Positions 21,201 through 31,017 of a stretch of 64,000 bases of DNA are shown piece after piece. Position numbers and translations under genes: made by a program. The notes beneath the pieces were generated by a model that saw only the letters and a program-made list of their open reading frames with translations, searched no databases and was not told the DNA's origin. The stretch is taken from NCBI GenBank assembly GCA_020650975.1, contig JAIPMN010003273.1, forward strand, positions 1 to 64,000, written 5' to 3'. This DNA is from Apostichopus californicus. Lineage: Eukaryota > Echinodermata > Holothuroidea > Aspidochirotida > Stichopodidae. Each line of letters opens with the position of its first letter. Position 1 is the stretch's first letter.

Positions 21201-24200
21201 CATTTCAGTTTTTAGATCTGCATTCTGTAAATTTAGGCAGCCAAATTACAATACTTGTAAACACCTCTATGACGTGGCAGATATATATTCTATGAAGTGA
21301 AATATCAAAGTAGGTATCTTACTACTATGTAGTTAAAGTGGCACAGTCATTTTGAGATTATGTTCCCTCACATTAAACCCTTTGACTAAGATTGAACGAA
21401 TAAGAAATCAAAATGTCAACTAATATTTTAAATGAGAGTTGTGCCTGTGGTCAGTATTGGTTCCTCTTCTCAAAGCATTACCTGAAACCAATTCATAGCG
21501 GCCAGGTTGGTATCGTTTAGTTGTGTTTTTTTATTTTTTAAGGAGCATAGTGCCAGAGATCAATCTGTTGCTGTTAACATGGAAATTCATGTGTTCAGTT
21601 GACACAGGTAAATGAGTTTAGAGTATCCCATGGCACGGTTATGTTCACTATAATTTATAGTATCAGTGAATTTCATGAACAGAAAACTGACAGGGAAAAT
21701 TATGAATGAATTTTTGAAAGAGCAAAGAACTTATTGTCTGGATTGATGCAGTGATCCTCAGGATCACAAGCCCTCTTCACAGCAGAGGGACCCAGTCATT
21801 TGGTGGTGGAGAACGGATCATCTAGAAGGGGGTTTTAAGCCAGTGATCCTCAGGATCATGAGTCCTCTTCACTGCTGAGGTATCCAGTCATTAGTGGTGG
21901 AGATCCCTTTGCAAACAATTTGTATGCTTTGGCAGTGCCTGTCAAAAGTGGTGTAACCAGAGAACACCACTGGCTCAGAGCTGGATAAAATACTTATAAT
22001 GTACCTGAAAGTGAGTCAGTCAATACATTGATTGATTTGGATTTGAAATAAATAAATCGATCGATATGTGGGTATGAATCAATCGATATTCAATTGAATG
22101 ATAATTTGATACTTCATTATCATCAATAAGTTAAGAAAGAGGTGAGTTTTCTACAACAGGTAGTCCTAGATGGGATACAAAGAGGAGACCTGACTGTTTT
22201 CTTCCTTCTGCTGTCTACAGATTTTGCAGTGAGTGTAAGTCAAAGGTCATGACTGCCTTCCACATTCTGGTCCAGAACCAAGAACCTCCCAAAGACAAAG
22301 ACTTCTGTCCATCGATGTACCAGGGTATCAGATACTGTCCAAGGAAACATCACCTCCACGTCCTCTGCGATACGGACTACATCGAGAAACTCGTCAAGAG
22401 GGCAGAGCCGGACCTCTGCGGAGTGTAAGTGCAAATTTCTTTGATTCCTGCCAGTAGCAGCCGGCCGGAAATAGCCTGTTATTGAAGTAAAATGCAAAGC
22501 AGAAAGCGATGACCTAATTGCTAGACAAAAGCAAAGTTATATAGCAAATTTTTGTTTACACAAACATTTTAGTATGTTCAGAAGATTTTATTATGATCCA
22601 GCGAAATGAAGAAATAGCAGTTTCCACCACATGTGAACACTAAATTATGCTTTTGGTGATAAAATCGAGGGCAGCATTTTGAAATTGGTCTTTTCCCTCC
22701 AAATCTTACTCAGCTGTATGGATTATTACTCTCCCAGAGGTTGCGACCTTTGGTATTATTCCCAGAGGAGAGTTCATTCAACAAAATTGAATGCTGTTTA
22801 GGGATCCTACTAATTCATCAATTGACTAAAGTCTCGGTAAATATATATATTTGGCATCAAAGAGATACCAACCAACTCACCACCCAGCTTAACCGATTCG
22901 TAAATTTTCTTCATTCGTTCGACAGACGTCGGGAACGTCACGCAAAGACCCTAGAGGCAGCCCAGGAGGAGATTCTCACCTGTCTGGGTCTCCACATCTA
23001 CGACAGGCTCCATAGGATTAGACAGAAGGTCCTTGCAGAGGAACAAGCCTGGAGTCTACTGGTACATGTGGGCATGTACAAATTGCAGAAAGCATTTGAG
23101 GTAGAGTCTTACAAGGGTTTTTGCAGCAAATGTGCTGGTACAGGGTTTTGTTTGTCCTAGGGCAACAAGCTATCGCATTTCAACCAAAACCACAATAAAG
23201 TAGTGTATCACAATCTTCAACTAGTCAGTTTATACAGGTCCTATAAAGGATGGCTTAGAAGGAGGGAACATATTCTAAGCATGCTGTCGAAATTTGAATT
23301 CAATTCTTACGTTCTGTTTTAAATATCACAGCAATTGAAGTTGAAACAGTTTTTCCACCCAAAGAGAACTTGAGAACAGGTGCGATGTCATAGAAATCAC
23401 ACTAACTAATATCATTCTATGTCATTCTTTAAACTTTTCATCCAATTTCCGACTTTAAAATTTGGATGCATCTCAATATGAACACACTGTAAGTCCTTGG
23501 TATATTGGTATTTCACCACCCCTAAAGTTGGAACCATATCCAATCCAAAACAATTTAGTAGAAAATAAAAAAAAATAGAACATTTTGCTGCCATTTGTGC
23601 AAACTGTGACATCACACCTGTTTGCTTCAAGTTCACTTTTGGTACAATCTTTGACAAGCTATGTAGGGAATTGAATGCAAATTTCACCAGACATGCTTAG
23701 AATATGTTCCTCTTTCACCAGGCAAAAATAAATCTTCCTCTGTGGAGTATCCTTTTAAGGTCTTAACGCTTGAGCAACCTCATGGTACTTTTCATGCCTG
23801 AAAGACATTTCGAGAAGGTTAGAAATCTCAGTGTTTAATGATTTCATGGTTATGGGACCTCTGACCTGATAAAAGGCATGGCTGTTAAGAAGAACTTCCT
23901 TTAACTAGATGATTTGGGTAATAAGAGGGACAAACAAGTTGTCTGCAAATGTTAGAAGTCTTGAAATTTTTATAATATCTGGCAATAGGACAACCAGTTC
24001 AAATTTTGCAATATAGTGAACCTGTTTTCATTGTTCACATATGAACGAGACCCTGACGTTTGCAGTGGCGAAGTAAAGTGGTCAGTAAACATGATGATTT
24101 TGTCATTTCAGAGAGAACGAAAGGTTTTTTGCACAAGATGTGCAAAACAGGGAAAGACCTGAATCAAGTTTAGACTCATTACTATCCTGGGATTCATGTC

Positions 24201-27200
24201 AACAATTTTTTTTGGTTTGCTTACTGTTTACGGTGGTAGCGATGGTGGGGTTTTGCTGCTTTTTATGTAATTCCAATTTTTTTTTTATCCCCCTCCTTTC
24301 GGACTGCCGAACAGGTCGCTCTCGATGCGAAGCACGGCTTGAGTAAAATCGAACTCATCTGTCAAGAAATCAACAAGGAGGACGAGGAGAGGCAGCAGAG
24401 ACGAGAGCAGAAGAAGCAGCGGAAGAAAGCGCGGAAGAAGAACAAATCGCTCCCCAAACCAGAAGTGGCCGGAGAATCTGAAACAACAGAACGGAAACCG
24501 CACGGTTGCTGTGAGGCTGAAAAAGAAAACGAACCCACATGTGAGGTAAGAATCTGATTCCAGGTTAAAACATAACAGGATGTGAGGATTTGAAATCAGT
24601 GGGAGACAAAAGCTTTATTGTTTCAGTAGAGTTGTAATGGTCAGAGAATAAACTGTGAAACGTTGTAAGCATGATATCTCAAGAAGAGAAACCTTCAGGT
24701 ATCAGGTTCCCAAAAGATGGAAGTTATTTTCATCACAGGGACCTCACTGCTTATTTTCCATTTTGGGTTCTAAAGTCAATTTCAGCACCAACTATGTGGA
24801 CTTTTGTAGGAGATTGTACAGTTATAATGACAATATCTTTCAAATGACTGCAGGATGCAGGGTATCAAAAGTATCAATTTCAAAAATGTCCACGTTGAAT
24901 TTTTTTGCTTCCAAGATGATTTCTCTTTTGCTCTCCTCAGTGTCTGTCCACATCTGTCCAAGAAGAACCCAAGGCTTCTATTCCTAACAGGCCTGCCATC
25001 AAGGGTAAGACCTCCACAGTATTAACCAACGGTCAAAAATGTCAAGACACGTCCAACAACAACGACAAAGACAGCGTTGACGATAAGGGTCTTCCGGCGA
25101 TGTGCGGTAAGTCACAGCGACATCACACTGGGAAAGGGAAAAATAATTTGCAAAGTTTGAAAGATTCTAGTACTGAATAACACCAGAATCAACCAAGAAG
25201 GCCTACTTTTATGCTGTTTTGTTGCATTAGTATGTTGAATTTACCAAAGTAACTTTGTTTTACTCGATTGAGATTGATTGATCAACTAAAGACACCCTTC
25301 TAGAAGTCTAGGTGTATTTTGCCAGTTAACATCCCTATGTGCTTAATCACACAACATATATTGTTTCAAGCTTTTCTACAGAGATGGATAGATGCTTCAG
25401 GAAAGGGTGTTCCTTGAAAATATTCCAGCGATACCCTCTAGAGATATCCACCACTGTCATAGCCATTTTTATGTAAGAGTCAGGGGCAGAATTGTAATTG
25501 CCATTATCTGGTAAAGGTTATTCACCAGCTCCCTTGCGCATGGTATAATTTGAAGATCAAAATGTTACCGTGTAAATTTTGCGATTTAAATACACCCAGC
25601 TGCACTGAGGCTTCGGCCGCTACAATCGAGTCGAGCTTAAACATGGACTAAACAAATCATATGGTGTTGTTTCTCAAACACAGGAGAATTCCAGGAAGAA
25701 GAACCTTGTGGCGTGGGAGAGATATGTGCTGACTGTAAAGGGGAGAAATCAGCGAGCGGTTTATTGTCCTCTAACAGTAGAACCAACTCATCAGGGTGTC
25801 TGGCCAAGGTGAGAGTTTATCCCGGTAACGGATGGTTGGTCAACAAAAGTTCTCTATACGGTATCAGATTTCAAGTTGATTTCGTCATGCTCTGAATAAA
25901 ATGGAACGTAGCTAATAATTGTTGTTATTGTAATAATTATTACTTTTATTCTTGTTGTCTTCCTTTCAAACATACACCTTTTGAGAACTGCAGTCAGAAA
26001 TTTGGTCAAGATCTCACCAGGACTGAACATTTTTTCCTTTATATCTTTTATTTTTCTATGATTTTATTTTCTATATATATATATGTTTTTTATGTTACAG
26101 GGCAGTGCAAATTATGAGAGTGATCAAGTCGCCAAGATCTGTCGGTGTTCTAACGAGAGGCAGCTGAGACAAGCAGTAGGCTGGACACACACACTCCAAG
26201 ACATGTTAGAGGTAATCGTATTAATGGGGGAAAAACAAATGCCAGAGGGAGGAAGACCGGTCGGGGGAGACGGGTAGATAGTCTGCTATAATCTCTATGA
26301 TGATCATGTAACCAGGGATGTGCCCAGGATTTCCTGAGTGCCGGGTATACTGATCGCCGTCCTGGGGGAGGGGTCTAAGAAGGAGGGGGTGTCCCCCCGT
26401 TGAGAAATTTCTCTATTTTTGAAGGTGCTCAGATGCCAAATGCTGGCACTTGTGTAGCTTTTTAAGCACATACACAAGTACTAGTTTTGCAAACAATTTA
26501 CATTTTTTAATTTGTTTTTAGTGAAATATATTACGTACCTGGTAAAAGTTATTAGTTTGTTTCAAAGAGATTTTACAAGGGACCGATTGAGAGCCGTCAG
26601 TTAGGTTTCTCGTATGCGTAACTGATGCATTATTAGTGTGTATGATTTTGGCATAGGCTAGGCCCAATTTATGTTGAATTTATTTTTAGGAATGTCGGGA
26701 TTTTAGATGAAAATAGTGCTGCGCAGGATTCACGATTTTTAAGACAGTGCTGGGCGGTAATTTTTAGTGCTGGGCAGGGCCGCCAAGTGCGGCCCAGCGT
26801 GGGCACATCCCTGTGTAACTATTATGATGGGTTTGTTATCATAGTGTGTGCAGGACTAGTCATGTATGGGTGACTGACAGGAACATGGCCTATGATGTAT
26901 TTCTCCAACTGTTGTGTGTTATAAGAACAAATCAACAAGATGATAAAAAAGAAACGAACCTTGTGATGTAATCTAACAGAATAAATCACAGAAGTCCTTT
27001 CCTCTCCCTCCTCCCTTCCTTCCCTCCCCCACCCCCCTCCCTTCCCCCTTTCGTTTTAACATGAAGCAACATTTTCTTGATTACCTTTAAGGAAACTATC
27101 CGGCTAAAATTATCCAGACTTCCTTCAGTAAATTTTTGCCGTCTGAAGAAGTTACTCAAATATCAAGTTTTATCTGTAGTATTATCTGCTTTTCGTCAAT

Positions 27201-27728
27201 TCCTATAATAGAATGACATGGAAGCTATGAAGAATATGCTACTTTCTTGGTAGTGGATCTCTTTTCATGCTTCAGAAACATTTAAATCTTGCACATTTGT
27301 ACATTCCAACCAAGAAATAGTTGTAGTTGGCACACTCTGGACACTTTGTAAAGCATTGTTAGTTGTTGTGTCTGTGATGGGCTGCATAGCAATCACACAC
27401 ATATCTTCAAGGTTCCTCCGTTCTCACACACTAGACACTTTGGAAAGCATTGTTTTTTCGGTTGTGTCTGTGACAGGCTGCATAGCAATCACATGCATAT
27501 CTTCAACTTTCGTCCTGTTCTCTCTCCGGTCTCCAGGAGACGCATCTATTCTGTGACGAAGACTGCAAGCTAGAACCGGAAGAAATAGACGAATTCCACG
27601 CCAGCCACCAGTGTCTGGACTCTCAGAGAGCCCAACTCAGGCAGAACCTCCACCAACGCTTTATGAGGAGGGTCAAATTGGATAATCATGTGAACTTCTT
27701 TAACCAGAGAAATATAGCCAATGCTTAG
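15124..27728 (+). CDS. GGNBP2: GGNBP2 orthologue (gametogenetin-binding protein 2), 12 coding exons, N-terminal exon missing
   Basis: Exons 15124-15222, 16650-16762, 18756-18902, 19763-19861, 20622-20732, 22221-22424, 22926-23100, 24315-24545, 24941-25106, 25684-25808, 26101-26211 and 27537-27728 all have AG/GT borders and matching phases; the sum is 1773 nt (590 residues plus stop). Blocks shared with human GGNBP2 include VPCVGCRR, NKRCQLHSLD, RRERHAKT, EILTCLG and LxERLHRI-type strings, a lysine/arginine-rich stretch and an EI..FHASHQ..DSQRAQLRQNL C-terminus. Human GGNBP2 is 697 residues; here the middle acidic/serine region is shorter and the first ~30 residues are not found. Known of the family: a cysteine-rich nuclear/cytoplasmic protein that binds gametogenetin and is needed in germ cells and placenta in mice. 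The biochemical role is unclear. Confidence 0.93.
15223..16649 (+). other. GGNBP2 intron with a ~145-bp minisatellite
   Basis: No coding signal. 16015-16345 holds a tandem repeat listed separately; the rest is AT-rich unique sequence with an inexact T-rich run near 16550. Confidence 0.7.
16015..16345 (+). repeat. Minisatellite, ~2.4 copies of ~140-150 bp, with AGGTCA half-sites
   Basis: Recurring blocks: TTTAACA(C/T)GATATCTCA, AAGAGGAATAAACCCTA-type and GGTGGAGGTCAAAGGTCATC. The second copy has AGGTCA-a-AGGTCA (16264-16276), a DR1 spacing, plus a third AGGTCA at 16281-16286. A related fragment (GCATGATATCTCAAGAAGAG) is at 24670. Confidence 0.7.
16650..16762 (+). CDS. GGNBP2: GGNBP2 exon b
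   Basis: Acceptor ends 16649, donor gtcagt at 16763; starts phase 0, ends after two bases of a codon. Encodes ALLSRDELAAAL...LQDCVPCVGCRR, matching human SREVLSALSQLVPCVGCRR. The C-x2-C pair may bind zinc. Confidence 0.92.
17283..18010 (+). repeat. Intronic tandem duplication, two diverged ~390-bp copies
   Basis: Copy 1 starts near 17283 and copy 2 near 17675. Shared blocks include CTATTTTAATT, TAACCTAATTCTTT / TAAGCTAATTCTTT, ATCAATGATCACAA / ATCAGTGATCACAA and ATGAAAGAGTTAAAAAA. Copies are perhaps 75-80% alike by eye. The rest of the exon b-c intron (16763-18755) shows no other gene signal. Confidence 0.75.
18756..18902 (+). CDS. GGNBP2: GGNBP2 exon c
   Basis: Acceptor tttccag ends 18755, donor gtgaga at 18903. 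Completes the split codon to S, then MEELFIRLKEQ...EMSVTHEVLYDMRQLFSILSVQG, aligning with human VERLFSQL...VLSVTRSCMTDAKKLYTLFYVHG. Two diverged copies of its second half lie in the next intron. Confidence 0.92.
18997..19262 (+). pseudogene. Two diverged copies of the 3' half of GGNBP2 exon c
   Basis: Copy 2 (about 18997-19079) reads MSVTHEVLSDTRYLYSVLNVQG followed by gtgcag in place of the gtgaga donor. Copy 3 (about 19190-19258) keeps the TGTCTGCATAACCCATTCAG and AGTTCAAGGGTGAGATTTAT ends but has a stop early. Starts are about 177 bp apart (18838, 19015, 19191), so exon plus downstream intron was tandemly duplicated twice. An acceptor-like tttcag lies at 18991-18996 but would not keep frame with copy 2. 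Confidence 0.75.
19290..19702 (+). mobile_element. 5'-truncated L2/CR1-like LINE, RT C-terminal tail and 3' end
   Basis: Within the ORF 19219-19617 the residues FKCMHNVGPSYLSNLF, STRSLRSNSSLMLLIPRVKT, YGLRKFASTAPCMWNSRPEH and NSFKSALKTYLF match the tail of L2/CR1-family ORF2. Its 3' end reads GGCGCTATATAAAAATTATG followed by (ATT)n, the usual L2-type end. It sits wholly inside the exon c-d intron and is not part of the gene. Confidence 0.85.
19763..19861 (+). CDS. GGNBP2: GGNBP2 exon d
   Basis: Acceptor gtttcag ends 19762, donor gtaagc at 19862. Encodes PKLNDVVDSIHKNRRNKRCQ then LHSLDNHKVRLL, near-identical in pattern to human SKLNDMIDAIPKSKKNKRCQLHSLDTHK. Confidence 0.93.
19862..20621 (+). 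other. GGNBP2 intron d-e
   Basis: No gene signal. It has G-rich and C-rich low-complexity patches near 20165-20200 and a long T-run before the acceptor at 20621. Confidence 0.7.
20622..20732 (+). CDS. GGNBP2: GGNBP2 exon e
   Basis: Acceptor ttag ends 20621, donor gtgagt at 20733. Encodes NWEDIWEAMETPCREEVVTI then SACELKRTTDAYLSKH, matching human GCWMDVWELMSQECRDEVVLI...LETYLRKH. Confidence 0.92.
20733..22220 (+). other. GGNBP2 intron e-f with a 91-bp duplication
   Basis: Mostly AT-rich unique sequence. Two copies of a block with the palindrome TGATCCTCAGGATCA lie at about 21749-21812 and 21840-21903 (period 91 bp, about 80% alike). Near 22047-22105 there is a cluster of ATCGAT/CAATCGATAT words. 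No coding signal. Confidence 0.7.
22221..22424 (+). CDS. GGNBP2: GGNBP2 exon f
   Basis: Acceptor ctacag ends 22220, donor gtaagt at 22425. Encodes FCSECKSKVMTAFHILV, YQGIRYCPRKHHLHVLCDTD and KRAEPDLCG, aligning with human FCTDCKNKVLRAYNIL...CCPHERHIHVCCETDF..GRAEPEFAGG. It is rich in Cys and His (C-x2-C, CPRKHHLHVLC) and probably holds the zinc-binding core. Confidence 0.94.
22425..22925 (+). other. GGNBP2 intron f-g
   Basis: About 500 bp of AT-rich sequence. No coding or repeat signal that I can support. Confidence 0.65.
22926..23100 (+). CDS. GGNBP2: GGNBP2 exon g
   Basis: Acceptor gacag ends 22925, donor gtagag at 23101. Encodes RRERHAKTLEAAQEEILTCL then GLHIYDRLHRIRQKVLAEEQ and AWSLLVHVGMYKLQKAFE, very close to the human segment. 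This is the best-conserved exon. The reading frame runs on to 23160 past the donor; the human alignment and the phase with the next exon favour the donor at 23101. Confidence 0.94.
23244..23757. mobile_element. Imperfect inverted-repeat (MITE-like) element in intron g-h
   Basis: The left arm GGGAACATATTCTAAGCATG (23264-23283) is mirrored by CATGCTTAGAATATGTTCCT (23693-23712). The match continues inward (AAATTTGAATTCAATT against its complement near 23665-23685) and loosely outward to AAAGGAT / ATCCTTTTAA. It has the structure of a ~510-bp non-autonomous element; superfamily unclear, possibly TTAA-type. Confidence 0.6.
24315..24545 (+). CDS. GGNBP2: GGNBP2 exon h (basic region)
   Basis: Acceptor aacag ends 24314, donor gtaaga at 24546, phase 0 both ends. 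Encodes GLSKIELICQEINKEDEERQ then a run of K/R (KKQRKKARKKNK), matching human RLEQLCEEFSEEERVRELKQEKKRQKRKNRRKNK. The run is a likely nuclear localisation signal within a helical or coiled segment. Confidence 0.92.
24546..24940 (+). other. GGNBP2 intron h-i
   Basis: Contains a fragment related to the minisatellite at 16015 (ATGATATCTCAAGAAGAG near 24670). No coding signal. Confidence 0.55.
24941..25106 (+). CDS. GGNBP2: GGNBP2 exon i
   Basis: Acceptor ctcctcag ends 24940, donor gtaagt at 25107. Encodes a low-complexity Ser/Asn/Asp/Lys-rich stretch with CLSTSVQEEPKAS and NNNDKDSVDDKGLPAMC. This part of the family is poorly conserved. An internal ggtaag (from about 25003) could be an alternative donor, but it would change the phase. 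Called from borders, phase and position. Confidence 0.75.
25107..25683 (+). other. GGNBP2 intron i-j
   Basis: AT-rich, unique sequence; nothing else recognised. Confidence 0.65.
25684..25808 (+). CDS. GGNBP2: GGNBP2 exon j
   Basis: Acceptor acacag ends 25683, donor gtgaga at 25809. Encodes EFQEEEPCGVGEICADCKGE then a Ser/Asn-rich stretch ending SGCLAK. The C-x5-C-x2-C pattern recalls the Cys-rich C-terminal half of human GGNBP2. Phase fits both neighbours. Confidence 0.8.
26101..26211 (+). CDS. GGNBP2: GGNBP2 exon k
   Basis: Acceptor gttacag ends 26100, donor gtaatc at 26212, phase 0. Encodes DQVAKICRCSNERQLRQAVG and WTHTLQDMLE; the end resembles human SLVELLDE before the final exon. Confidence 0.85.
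26313..26813. mobile_element. Non-autonomous DNA transposon, TIR CAGGGATGTGCCCA, 6-bp TSD
   Basis: The left end CAGGGATGTGCCCAGG is mirrored by the right end GTGGGCACATCCCTG. Flanks TGTAAC at 26307-26312 and 26814-26819 form a 6-bp target duplication. A second family member, also with a 6-bp duplication, is at 62892-63205. No transposase coding is seen. Confidence 0.8.
27331..27520 (+). repeat. 94-bp tandem duplication next to the last GGNBP2 exon
   Basis: The GACACTTTGTAAAGCATTGTT-type block at 27340 recurs at 27434, and GGCTGCATAGCAATCACA recurs with the same spacing. The second copy runs to within about 20 bp of the acceptor at 27536. Confidence 0.8.
27537..27728 (+). CDS. GGNBP2: GGNBP2 last coding exon
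   Basis: Acceptor ctccag ends 27536. Encodes ETHLFCDEDCKLEPEEIDEF, HASHQCLDSQRAQLRQNLHQ and RFMRRVKLDNHVNFFNQRNI, stop TAG at 27726-27728. Aligns with human DEEIFISQDEIQSFMANNQSFYSNREQYRQHLKEKFNKYCRLNDH near the C-terminus. Confidence 0.93.
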   Translation, partial: ETHLFCDEDCKLEPEEIDEFHASHQCLDSQRAQLRQNLHQRFMRRVKLDNHVNFFNQRNIANA

Positions 27729-28360
27729 CCAAAAAATTTAAAAAAAAATTAAACAGGACAAGGAGTGGGGAAAATGTATTTGGTATCAAAGGGTAAATAA
27801 TGTTTGGCAAATTCTTTGCAAGGAAAGAAACATACCATTCCATAACATAGTTGTTATTGTTTTCTTTTGGCATTTTTTAGATTAATTATGATATAGAAGA
27901 AGAGAAATATTTATTTATTTCTGTCCTCCCAGGATATTCTTTTCCCCTAATTTATTTCCTTAATTTATGTTCTTTTCTTTTCATTTTTTTTCCAAGAAAG
28001 AATATTTTGAATTATGTATTAACAGCAATTTTTTCTTCTTCTTCGTCTTGAGAAATGATGATTATATTTAGCTTTGATATGAAGCCCGAGGTTTTTCTTT
28101 CTATCTGTTTTTTCTATGAACCTCATACATTTTGAAGAAGAAGAAAAATGTCACATATTATGACTTTACAAACTAGAAGACGAGGAAACTGTGAGAATCA
28201 GGATATTTGAAAATAGAGTATTTTATAAGATTAAAAAATGCAAAGAAATATTATGATAAAGTTTTTGGCAGAAGCAGGTGATCATGTCTTTCTATTTAAA
28301 TTTGAAGTATGACCACAAAAAAATCATTGTTTGGGAAATAAAGAGATGGCTCAAAAAAAT
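27729..28360 (+). other. GGNBP2 3' UTR with AATAAA signal
   Basis: AT-rich tail after the stop; a canonical AATAAA lies at 28337-28342. The cleavage site about 15-20 bases later is inferred. Confidence 0.6.
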
Positions 28361-29784
28361 GCTGCTATTGCTTTTGTTTTGTAACTGTACGAGAGTGTGT
28401 GTGTATTTCCTCCAAACCTGTGAGATGTAATTAGCCTCATTAGTTATTGAAACTTGCTTCTTCAGCCCTGATTATTGTATGGAAATTTTTGCAATTAGGT
28501 TACTAGACTGCGACCTTTCTATAAAATGTGTAACGTCTCGTCTGACTTTGGATTTTGTCTTGAAATGAAAGCAAAGGGTTGGCGGATAGGGTTTTGACCA
28601 GCCCCATCCCCAGTTCTGAAGGGTGGACAAAAACCTCCAAAATGTCTTCATGCTTATGAAATTTGTAATTAGAAAAGCCCCCTTCGGTTGTAAATTATAA
28701 CTATACAGGCAATTAAAATAGGTGCCCTTTTATTGGTACAGAATGCACACGAGATCCATTTAGTCAGAAAACTTTTAGGTCAAGCCATATATCTCATTAG
28801 CCCTCTAAGTGTGTGACCAAACACCCATCCCTCTCCATCAGATTGTTAACTTAAAAATTAGTTGAGTAGTTCCAATGGGTTAGGAAGCCAACAGAAGCTC
28901 ATTTGAAACCACCATGCATATATTGATAATATCAAGCCGCCTCATTTCGATAGGTGTTCATGGAATAACACAGAGACTTGTGTAATGGGCACACCCATCC
29001 CCTTCAGAGACCGCTACCTACCATGAGGTGACCATATCAATATTGGACCTTTGTTAACGGGATGGGTAGAGTTTTGAGGACCACTCATTGTTTTGGTGGT
29101 TCTTTGGTTCAAATATGATCATCAAATACCCTAGTTTATAAGACTTCGTCCATACACCAAAATTTTTGCCGGAGATGAATTACAAGGACTCAAAGCTTAC
29201 TGGAAGTACTATTTATCACTCAGTACAAAAAGATGTTTCCATGTGACTAACAGACTTTATGGAAATATTGAAAGGTATTGGTTGCACTTACATTTGTAGT
29301 CGTAGACAATTTCAGCTTACATTCAAGCTGTTTCTACGAAACCAGACCAAACCGGTGAAACTCAAATTATTCAGTCTTTATAATTCGTGGATAATCACGG
29401 GACAGCCTAGGCCTACATCAAAATCCATGAACATTTCAGGAAGAGTTAAAACGAGAACGGTACATGAAATCGGGGACGCCTGGTCACCAAAAATCTAAAT
29501 GTTCCGCATCCGATGGTTAGTGTGCTCTCCACCGCCTTACCGTTTTCATAAGTACTGAGTGAGATGACCATCGACCCTATTCATCATCACTGCAGTGCAG
29601 CCATACTGAACGAACTGGTTCCTTTAATGGATAGAACCGAACTTCGTTTTCGTCAACAACAAAAGAACAAGTTTGTCCACCGAAGATTGCTTTCAACATC
29701 ACTGGACTGCAGCGAATTTGAATAGGTTAATGGTTCCTGGGTGGCCGAACTTTTTTCTTTTTCTTTTTCTTTTTAACAAGAAAC
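28361..29784. other. Intergenic, no feature recognised
   Basis: No conserved coding signal on either strand. Moderate complexity, with a CTTTTT-type run (about 29752-29775) just before the foldback element. Confidence 0.55.
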
Positions 29785-30741
29785 TACGGAAGCGTAGAAA
29801 GGACATGGTGATGAAAGAGTAACAAACTCGTCAAAATGACAAAATTCAGAAAAATGACGTTTTGTCGAGTTTAACAACTGGTTAAAACGACAAAATTATT
29901 AAATTTGCCGAGATACAACAAGTCGTCATAATGACAAAATTCTGAAAATTGACGTTTTGCCGAGATACAACAAGTCGTCAAAATGACAAAATTTTGAAAA
30001 TTGACGTTTTGCCGAGATACAACAAGTCGTCAAAATGACAAAATTCTGAAAATTGACGTTTTGCCGAGATGCAACAAGTCGTCAAAATGACAAAAATCTG
30101 AAAATTGACGTTTTGCCGAGATACAACAAGTCGTCAAAAGGACAAAAATTTGAAAATTGACGTTTTGCCGAGATACAACAAGTCGTCAAAATGACAAAAT
30201 TCTGAAAATTGACGTTTTGCCGAGATGCAACAAAACGGCATCTCGGTATCTCGGCAAAACGTTAATTTTCAAATTTTTGTCATTTTGACGACTTGTTGTA
30301 TCTCGGCAAAACGTCAATTTTCAGAATTTTGTCATTTTGACGCCTTTTTGTATCTCGGCAAAACGTCAATTTTCAGAATTTTGTCATTTTGACGACTTGT
30401 TGTATCTCGGCAAAACGTTAATTTTCAAATTTTTGTCATTTTGACGACTTGTTGTATCTCGGCAAAACGTCAATTTTCAGAATTTTGTCATTTTGACGCC
30501 CTTTTGTATCTCGGCAAAACGTCAATTTTCAGAATTTTGTCATTTTGACGACTTGTTGTATCTCGGCAAAACGTCAATTTTCAGAATTTTGTCATTTTGA
30601 CGACTTGTTGCATCTCGGCAAATTTAATAATTTTGTCGTTTTGACGAGTTGTTAAACTCGGCAAAACGTCATTTTTCTGAATTTTGTCATTTTGACGAGT
30701 TTGTTTCTCTTTCATCACCATGTCCCTTCTACGCTTCCGTA
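29785..30741. repeat. Foldback palindrome built of 52-bp tandem repeats
   Basis: The two arms are near-perfect reverse complements. The outer ends TACGGAAGCGTAGAA and TTCTACGCTTCCGTA match, and CATGGTGATGAAAGAG is mirrored by CTTTCATCACCATG. Inside, units of 52 bp (TGACGTTTTGCCGAGATACA as marker; left-arm copies at 29951, 30003, 30055, 30107, 30159 and 30211) repeat on both arms and meet near 30240. The spacer is very short. It looks like a foldback-type DNA element; no transposase seen. Confidence 0.92.
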
Positions 30742-31017
30742 AGAAACGTAATGAATTTGGGGTGGACGACACAACAAAAGTGTTTCTGTTCGCTAATAAT
30801 AATGTAATGACGACAGATAACAAACCTTCACTTTGCACAAAACGTGTTAATATCTTCTTTGCTTTTGCGATTCATGAAATGTACTATAGAATAATATTAA
30901 TAAGAAAAGTGTGAAAACTATGAACAGAAAACATCCGTTAGCAGCGGCGGATCCAGATGGACGTACCACCCCCCCCGCCCATCACTTCAACCACCCCCCC
31001 CCCCACACACACACACA

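Larger units (their letters stand above)
26212..27536 (+). other. GGNBP2 last intron with a TIR element and a tandem duplication
   Basis: Holds a TIR element (26313-26813), a C/T-rich patch (27000-27050) and a ~94-bp tandem duplication (about 27331-27520) that ends just before the acceptor of the last exon. Confidence 0.75.

Noticed and set aside
29785-30741. Array of regular 52-bp repeats as a CRISPR-like array
   Set aside because: No unique spacers: the whole period is repeated, in two inverted arms, in an intron-bearing eukaryotic genome.
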